Source: CAZIKB01 sp964539665
GTDB lineage: Bacteria; Zhuqueibacterota; Zhuqueibacteria; Oceanimicrobiales; Oceanimicrobiaceae
Direction of reading: 5' to 3'
Assembly (NCBI GenBank): GCA_964539665.1
Contig: CAZIKB010000165.1
Coordinates: 1-11,799, forward strand
Length of the DNA: 11,799 nt
Every line of letters starts with the position of its first letter. The first letter of the stretch is position 1. Below, in pieces: positions 7,691 to 11,799 of the stretch. The notes under the pieces were generated by a model that ran no database searches, had not been told where the DNA came from, and saw only the letters and a program-made list of their open reading frames with translations. Both the position numbers and the translations under genes were made by a program.

Positions 7691-9394
7691 ATGGATTTAG
7701 ATTTGATATTAGTAATGTTTTTTAATCTGGTAGGTGGCCTGGGTATATTTTTACTTGGTATGAAATTTATGCAACAAGGTCTGCAAGTTGTTGCTGGTCC
7801 GCGCATAAGAAAAATGATTCATGCTGTAACTGCCAACAGGTTTATGGCAATTGGAATTGGAATATTTATTACCTCCATTATTCAATCTAGTTCTGTTACT
7901 TCTGTTATGGTGATTGGTCTGGTCAATAGTGAATTAATGACTTTCAGTGGAGCAATAGGAGTCATTATGGGCGCTAATATTGGTACGACCATCACTGGCT
8001 GGATCCTGGCTTTAAAAATTGGAAAATATGGTTTACCAATCCTTGGCTTGGCAACTTTTGGCTGGCTTTTCTTAAAGAAAGAAAAAGCCAGGTATGCTTT
8101 TCTGACCATACTTGGTATTGGCATGATATTTTTTGGATTAGAGCTCATGAAAAACGGATTTAAGCCTTTGCGAGGTCTACCTGAGTTTACGGCCTGGTTC
8201 CAATTATTTGAAGCTACAGATTATATTGGTGTTTTGAAGGCTCTCTCTGTTGGTTGTATATTAACTTTCATTGTGCAGTCTTCATCAGCAACATTGGGAA
8301 TTACCATTGCACTTGCCTCTACAGGCATTATCGACTTTTATACTGCCGCAGCTTTAGTCCTGGGCGAAAATATTGGAACAACTATTACGGCATTGTTAGC
8401 TTCTGTGGGTGCGGACGATATCAATGCCAAAAGAACAGCTTATTTTCACATAATTTTTAATTTACTGGGGGTAGCCTGGGTCACAGCTATTTTCCATCCC
8501 GTGTACATACCTATTATTAAGAGTTTTATTGATCCGAGTATTCAAGCAGCAGACGGAACTTTTCCTAATATGGCTGCTGCTATAGCTGCTGTGCATACCG
8601 GATTTAATGTGACAAATACAATTCTATTCCTTCCTATTATGATGCACCTTGGAAAATTAATACAAAAAATAGGGCGCGATAAGAAAAGGCCAGAAACAGG
8701 TTTTTTAACCCACCTCGATTTTCAGATTGGCAATTCTCCAGTGGCGGCTATTGAACAATCACGTCACGAAATTATACGATTGGATCAAAGAGTAAAAGAA
8801 ATGATGGATAATTTGCGCGCCGTTATCAGTAATGATGAAAATGCTAAAAACCAGCAAAACCTGAGTAAGGAAGTTTTTGAACGAGAGGAAATCATCGACA
8901 AAGTTCAGATTGAAATTACAGCGTTTCTTACTGATCTACTGTCTCATTCTATCAGTCATGAAATAGCTGAAGAAGCCAGAGCACAACTTAGACTGGCCGA
9001 TGAATATGAATCTGTGAGCGACTATATTACTACCGTATTGAAGCTTTATTTGCGATTACGAGAAGCTAACATCAGCCTTTCTGATATACAACAAAAAGAA
9101 TTGTTGGATTTACATGATACGGTTACCGCCTATCACGATTCAGTAAACAAAGGTTTAGAAAAAGATGGCCAGATAGAATATTTAAGCAAAAATCGAAAAG
9201 AGAGTCTTACGATTACGAATAAAATCAGGGGATTGAGAGATATTCACTGGCATAGGTTATCTGAAGAATCCTTTGAACCATTGATAAGTACTTCTTATAT
9301 GGATATTGCCGCTGCATATCGAAGAATGAAAGACCATCTTTTAAATATTGCTGAAGCAATTGAAGGCGGAAAATCTATTGACAATTTATTTTAA
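7691..9394 (+). CDS. Na/Pi cotransporter-PhoU fusion, YjbB-like, copy 2
   Basis: A 567-residue paralogue of the preceding gene, collinear without indels until the last few residues. My hand alignment counts about 46 differences over 563 positions (about 92% identity). All key motifs are kept: QSSS at 65-68 and 196-199, GANIGTT at 94-100, GENIGTT at 225-231, and the PhoU-type ADEYESVSD at 436-444. Changes cluster in the first membrane helix, at about 120-136 and 163-172, and at the C-terminus, where copy 1 ends SIVI and copy 2 ends SIDNLF. The core transport and PhoU surfaces are almost unchanged, so both should act on the same solute. Its separate, unrelated leader suggests different expression. 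An 80-base gap precedes the next transporter gene. Confidence 0.92.
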   Translation: MDLDLILVMFFNLVGGLGIFLLGMKFMQQGLQVVAGPRIRKMIHAVTANRFMAIGIGIFITSIIQSSSVTSVMVIGLVNSELMTFSGAIGVIMGANIGTTITGWILALKIGKYGLPILGLATFGWLFLKKEKARYAFLTILGIGMIFFGLELMKNGFKPLRGLPEFTAWFQLFEATDYIGVLKALSVGCILTFIVQSSSATLGITIALASTGIIDFYTAAALVLGENIGTTITALLASVGADDINAKRTAYFHIIFNLLGVAWVTAIFHPVYIPIIKSFIDPSIQAADGTFPNMAAAIAAVHTGFNVTNTILFLPIMMHLGKLIQKIGRDKKRPETGFLTHLDFQIGNSPVAAIEQSRHEIIRLDQRVKEMMDNLRAVISNDENAKNQQNLSKEVFEREEIIDKVQIEITAFLTDLLSHSISHEIAEEARAQLRLADEYESVSDYITTVLKLYLRLREANISLSDIQQKELLDLHDTVTAYHDSVNKGLEKDGQIEYLSKNRKESLTITNKIRGLRDIHWHRLSEESFEPLISTSYMDIAAAYRRMKDHLLNIAEAIEGGKSIDNLF

Positions 9395-9474
9395 TTTAAT
9401 ATATTTCAAACAATATTCAATTTTTTACATGAGTTTTACTTTATTTCCAATAACATTTAAAAAGGTTTAAACGC

Positions 9475-10560
9475 ATGGAAACAAATCGTTTAAAAGTCTG
9501 GTTGCAAATCCTTGCTTTATTTGGATTGTTGTATTTATTCATTTTGAGTATTTCACTTATGGGAACGGCTTTTAAACTCTTTGGCAGTGGATTCGCTGAA
9601 CAATTGATAGCTACCACATCCAATCCTTATGTTGGATTACTCATTGGTATTTTGGCAACCAGTGTAATTCAAAGCTCGTCTACCACGACCTCTCTTGTTG
9701 TCGGACTTGTGGGTGCAGGAGCCTTAACGATTTCGAATGCGATTCCAATAGTCATGGGAAGTAACATCGGTACCAGCATAACTAACACTATTGTTTCTAT
9801 GGGACACGTATCGCGCAGCAATGAATTCAGAAGGGCTTTTGCTGGCTCAACCGTTCACGATTTTTTCAATTTGATAACTGTTTTTATTTTATTCCCTCTG
9901 CAATTGACCACGAATTTTTTGGGAATTTGCTCTGGATGGCTTTCTAATGTATTTCAGACTTTTGGCGGATTAAAGACAGTAAGCCCTATAAAATTAATTA
10001 CAAAACCAGCTATAGCAATTATCGAGACCGTGACTGGGCATTCGGGTATAATTATTTTAATATTATCCTTTGTATTTTTGTTTTTGGCATTACGATATTT
10101 GACTGTGGTTTTAAAAGGTCTGATCTTAGGTCGATTAGAGGCTTTATTTGATGAATATATTTTTAAAACGGCTATTCGCGGCTTTGTGTTTGGAATTGTC
10201 ATGACTGTACTTGTGCAGAGCAGTTCAATTACAACTTCCATTGCTGTGCCATTGATAGGCGCAGGTATACTCACTTTAGAACAAATATTTCCTTATACGC
10301 TTGGAGCTAATATTGGCACCACCATAACTGCCATGTTAGCTTCATTAGCTACGGGCAACATTGCGGCAGTGACTGTGGCTTTTGCCCATCTATTATTTAA
10401 TATATTCGGTATAATCATTGTCTACCCATTTAAGAAAATACCTTTATTTTTGGCCAGGTCTCTGGCAGAACTGGCCGTCAGGAATCGATTGATACCGGTT
10501 GGGTACATACTTGTTGTATTTTTTGTTATTCCTTTTATTTTTATTTATTTTGTGAGGTGA
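9475..10560 (+). CDS. Sodium-dependent phosphate cotransporter, SLC34/NptA type
   Basis: A 361-residue inner-membrane transporter close in length to Vibrio cholerae NptA, lacking a PhoU domain. It has the two inverted repeats of the SLC34 family: QSSSTTTSLVVGLV (66-79) with GSNIGTS (95-101), and QSSSITTS (248-255) with GANIGTT (277-283). The segment RAFAGSTVHDFFN (120-132) is strikingly close to the equivalent stretch in animal NaPi-II proteins. About eight hydrophobic segments run to a short C-terminal tail. By family it should import phosphate with sodium. It differs clearly from the two YjbB-like genes upstream, so it is not a truncated copy of them. A weak AAAGG lies about 12 bases before the ATG. 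The stop is three bases before a PhoU gene, so the two form an operon. Confidence 0.92.
   Translation: METNRLKVWLQILALFGLLYLFILSISLMGTAFKLFGSGFAEQLIATTSNPYVGLLIGILATSVIQSSSTTTSLVVGLVGAGALTISNAIPIVMGSNIGTSITNTIVSMGHVSRSNEFRRAFAGSTVHDFFNLITVFILFPLQLTTNFLGICSGWLSNVFQTFGGLKTVSPIKLITKPAIAIIETVTGHSGIIILILSFVFLFLALRYLTVVLKGLILGRLEALFDEYIFKTAIRGFVFGIVMTVLVQSSSITTSIAVPLIGAGILTLEQIFPYTLGANIGTTITAMLASLATGNIAAVTVAFAHLLFNIFGIIIVYPFKKIPLFLARSLAELAVRNRLIPVGYILVVFFVIPFIFIYFVR
10554..10560 (+). promoter_or_regulatory. Strong ribosome-binding site for the PhoU-like gene
   Basis: GAGGTGA overlaps the last codons and TGA stop of the transporter gene and ends three bases before the ATG at 10564. It is a seven-base match to the usual 16S rRNA anti-Shine-Dalgarno sequence. 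Among the confirmed genes here it is the only strong site, which points to translational coupling of transporter and PhoU protein. Confidence 0.7.
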
Positions 10561-10563
10561 AAT

Positions 10564-11280
10564 ATGTTTAAAATTTTTGAAGAAATATTTGGCAAAAAAA
10601 ACCTGATGCAAGAGTCAATTGAAGAATCCTGGGAAATGCTGCAAATTGATAAAGAAATGTTGGACGCTTCAATTAAGTCACTAAGAAGGCATGACACAGA
10701 AGATGTTGAAATAGACCTTTACAAAACTGACAAAGAAATTAACCGGCGTGAGAGAGATGTGAGAAAAAAAGTACTCACACATTTAGCCGTTTCATCTGCT
10801 TCTGATTTAAGTATTGGATTAACCCTTGTTAGCATAATCAGTGATATTGAAAGAATTGGGGATCATACTAAAAATATATACGAGCTGGCTAAAATTCATC
10901 CTAAAAGATTAAAGGCCGGTAAATGGGAAGATGATTTAGTATTGATAGAAAATACGGTCTCGGAACATTTGGGTAGTTTAAAAAATGCGCTGAAAGAAGC
11001 TGATGAAGAAGTTGGAAAAAAGATAATAAATGATTTAGCGAAAGTGAAAGATAAATGTGATGATTATATAATGCTTTTAATTAAGGGAGAGGAAGAGTCT
11101 TTCAAAGTTGGCGAAGCTGTATCTTTAGCATTATATCTGCGTTATTTGAAACGCGTTTCAGGACACATGCAAAATGTTGCCTCGAGTATTGTTAATCCAT
11201 TTCATCGTCTTAAATATCAGGATAAACATATCAAATTAATCGAAGATAAACAGAAAAATGAGATTGAAGAATTGGAATGA
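10564..11280 (+). CDS. PhoU-like phosphate regulatory protein
   Basis: A 238-residue, charged, mainly helical cytoplasmic protein of PhoU size, expected to form two three-helix bundles. The first bundle carries a canonical PhoU metal-cluster signature, SDIERIGDHTKNI (93-105). In the second bundle the corresponding stretch is YLKRVSGHMQNVA (194-206): the usual Glu and Asp are replaced by Lys196 and Gly200, so that metal site is probably lost. PhoU proteins restrain phosphate uptake, normally with PstSCAB and PhoR. Here the gene is three bases after an SLC34-type transporter with no Pst genes in view, so it most likely acts on that transporter, as the fused PhoU domain does in the upstream paralogues. 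This is inferred from context. The C-terminus is a charged tail. Confidence 0.88.
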   Translation: MFKIFEEIFGKKNLMQESIEESWEMLQIDKEMLDASIKSLRRHDTEDVEIDLYKTDKEINRRERDVRKKVLTHLAVSSASDLSIGLTLVSIISDIERIGDHTKNIYELAKIHPKRLKAGKWEDDLVLIENTVSEHLGSLKNALKEADEEVGKKIINDLAKVKDKCDDYIMLLIKGEEESFKVGEAVSLALYLRYLKRVSGHMQNVASSIVNPFHRLKYQDKHIKLIEDKQKNEIEELE

Positions 11281-11315
11281 ATACTCCCCGCAGCAAGCTG
11301 ACAGGGTATCTTGGT

Positions 11316-11430
11316 TGTCATTCCCGCAATCTTTTAAGCGGGAATCCATACGTTCACTGACTTCTGGATGCCCGATTATCCCGACATTCATTATAATAAA
11401 GTCAATAGGAAAGTCGGGACGGGCATGACA
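11316..11430. mobile_element. MITE-like palindromic element 1
   Basis: Begins TGTCATTCCCGC and ends GGGCATGACA, giving imperfect terminal inverted repeats of about 12 bases. Inside are two further stems: ATTCCCGC (11320-11327) with GCGGGAAT (11338-11345), and GCCCG...CCCGAC (11370-11385) with GTCGGG-A-CGGGC (11413-11424). It has no coding capacity. Elements with TGTCATTCCCGC ends are common in many bacterial intergenic regions. No clear target-site duplication was seen. The stems could also end transcription of the PhoU operon, although no T-tract follows. Confidence 0.6.
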
Positions 11431-11451
11431 TCTTTCAAAAAACGATGCAAG

Positions 11452-11473
11452 CTTCGGAGAATTAAATCCGAAG
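11452..11473. repeat. Perfect 7-bp hairpin
   Basis: CTTCGGA (11452-11458) and TCCGAAG (11467-11473) are perfect inverted repeats around an eight-base AT-rich loop. A-rich rather than T-rich sequence follows on the + strand, so an ordinary terminator is not supported. It lies between the two MITE-like elements. Confidence 0.5.
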
Positions 11474-11497
11474 AGATTAAAAAACAATCTTTATCCA

Positions 11498-11524
11498 TTC
11501 TAAGGAAAACACCAGGATAAGTTG
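11498..11524. repeat. 27-bp imperfect direct repeat, left copy
   Basis: Starts TTCTAAGGAAA and ends AAGTTG; it matches 11620-11646 at 21 of 27 positions. It directly abuts the left end of MITE-like element 2. Confidence 0.4.
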
Positions 11525-11525
11525 T

Positions 11526-11597
11526 TGTCATTCAGGAGGCATCTTTTCAGTTCATGAGCTCACGGTCTTCTATTAATAAAGTTCTTCCCGAATGACA
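11526..11597. mobile_element. MITE-like palindromic element 2
   Basis: A 72-base stretch starting TGTCATTCAGG and ending CCCGAATGACA, so the ends are inverted repeats over 11 bases with one mismatch. It shares the TGTCATTC terminus and an internal AATAAAGT block with element 1, suggesting one family with different interiors. It is non-coding. Confidence 0.55.
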
Positions 11598-11619
11598 TTG
11601 CCTGTTCGGTTGTGATTGC

Positions 11620-11646
11620 TTCTAAGGAAAGTACGTGGCTTAGTTG
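11620..11646. repeat. 27-bp imperfect direct repeat, right copy
   Basis: Starts TTCTAAGGAAA and ends TAGTTG; 21 of 27 positions match the copy at 11498-11524. The two copies bracket MITE-like element 2. Confidence 0.4.
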
Positions 11647-11680
11647 CAGTGAAGTCTCTCGGCTAAATTTATTTGTAATA

Positions 11681-11696
11681 CAAACGTCTTCGTTTG
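11681..11696. repeat. Perfect 6-bp hairpin with TCTT loop
   Basis: CAAACG (11681-11686) and CGTTTG (11691-11696) flank a four-base loop. It is immediately followed by a second, longer stem-loop at 11700-11729, so the two may be parts of one structured element. Confidence 0.5.
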
Positions 11697-11699
11697 CGA

Positions 11700-11729
11700 G
11701 TGCGCTCAATCGAGACGATTGAGTTGCAC
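11700..11729. repeat. 12-bp stem-loop with a small internal loop
   Basis: GTGC-G-CTCAATCG (11700-11712), an AGA loop, and CGATTGAG-TT-GCAC (11716-11729) make a 12-pair stem interrupted by a G/TT internal loop. It ends four bases before a GGAGG ribosome-binding site. This is too strong and well placed to be background in AT-rich DNA. It could be the end of a repeat element or a leader structure of the gene that begins at 11746. Confidence 0.55.
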
Positions 11730-11745
11730 GCTTGGAGGAAATACA

Positions 11746-11799
11746 ATGAGTGCGCCAAGCAAAGCTAATATAGTCAAGCCGGCCAATCCGGCACGACCA
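11746..11799 (+). CDS. Possible start of a gene, cut by the window edge
   Basis: ATG at 11746 is seven bases after a perfect GGAGG (11734-11738), the best Shine-Dalgarno site in the window. The frame stays open to the edge for 18 codons (MSAPSKANIVKPANPARP). GCTTGG (11730-11735) and CCAAGC (11755-11760) could pair and place the site and start codon in or beside a hairpin. Eighteen codons are too few to name a product. An alternative reading is that a group II intron begins at 11750. Confidence 0.35.
   Translation, partial: MSAPSKANIVKPANPARP
11750..11799 (+). other. Possible 5' end of a group II intron
   Basis: GTGCGCC at 11750-11756 matches the GUGYG consensus at the 5' end of group II introns. 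It is followed by an AAGCCGG...CCGGC hairpin (GCCGG, CCAAT loop, CCGGC) of a kind found early in domain I of bacterial group II introns. The rest, including any reverse transcriptase gene, lies beyond the window. This overlaps the possible gene start and the two readings compete. Confidence 0.3.

Larger units (their letters stand above)
5679..9394 (+). repeat. Tandem gene duplication, period 2012 bases
   Basis: The two Na/Pi-PhoU genes form a direct repeat with a constant offset of 2012 bases along the coding sequence. Identity is uneven: the first 75 bases differ at roughly 16 positions. In contrast, 6978-7047 matches 8990-9059 exactly over 70 bases, and 6498-6550 matches 8510-8562 exactly over 53. 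The intergenic leaders are not part of the repeat. Confidence 0.9.

Noticed and set aside
7882..8148. Antisense frame inside the second Na/Pi-PhoU gene
   Set aside because: A shadow of a strongly supported coding sequence; the Pro/Ile-rich translation is typical of reverse-reading membrane codons.
11236..11487. Antisense open frame across the PhoU end and MITE-like element 1
   Set aside because: It spans a gene end and a repeat element, so it is almost certainly spurious.
11369..11520. 50-codon + frame starting MPDYPDIHYNK
   Set aside because: It begins inside the palindromic element, has no ribosome-binding site, and its translation is the type produced by repeat sequence.

Overview
The window is AT-rich DNA, probably from an uncultured or little-studied Gram-negative bacterium. 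No gene in it is diagnostic of a phylum, so the placement is loose. Weak or absent Shine-Dalgarno motifs before most genes, the long AT-rich leaders and the TGTCATTCCCGC-type palindromic repeats would fit the FCB/Calditrichota/KSB1 neighbourhood, but that is inference. All supported genes lie on the + strand. No rRNA, tRNA or CRISPR array was recognised.

Region 1 (1-2494) holds the C-terminal two thirds of a membrane-anchored, spermidine synthase-like protein with a TPR tail. Its reading frame continues upstream of any usable start codon into sequence that still looks like this family, then ends abruptly at a stop near 113. The N-terminal half therefore appears to have been lost. Region 2 (2495-3833) holds a 54-residue hydrophobic small protein one base upstream of a double-domain GNAT acetyltransferase. 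Region 3 (4010-5314) holds a DHDPS/NAL-superfamily aldolase, closer to 4-hydroxy-2-oxoglutarate aldolase than to DapA, and a stand-alone STAS anti-sigma-factor antagonist with an intact phosphorylatable serine.

Region 4 (5679-11280) is the core: a phosphate-transport cluster of four genes. Two tandem paralogues, about 92% identical in protein by hand alignment, each fuse a Na/Pi-cotransporter membrane domain to a PhoU-like helical domain, the architecture of E. coli YjbB. A shorter SLC34/NptA-type Na/Pi cotransporter without a PhoU domain follows. Three bases after it, behind a strong ribosome-binding site, comes a separate PhoU-like protein. Fused (YjbB-like) and split (NptA + PhoU) versions of the same transporter-regulator pair therefore sit side by side. 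YjbB has been linked to phosphate export and NptA to sodium-driven uptake, so the cluster could set phosphate flux in both directions; this is inference.

Region 5 (11281-11799) is an accessory tail: two palindrome-ended MITE-like elements, a pair of imperfect 27-bp direct repeats flanking the second one, a run of strong hairpins, and at the window edge either the start of a gene with a perfect GGAGG site or the 5' end of a group II intron (GTGCGCC). The four intergenic stretches over 200 bp before this tail hold no gene I can support beyond those listed.
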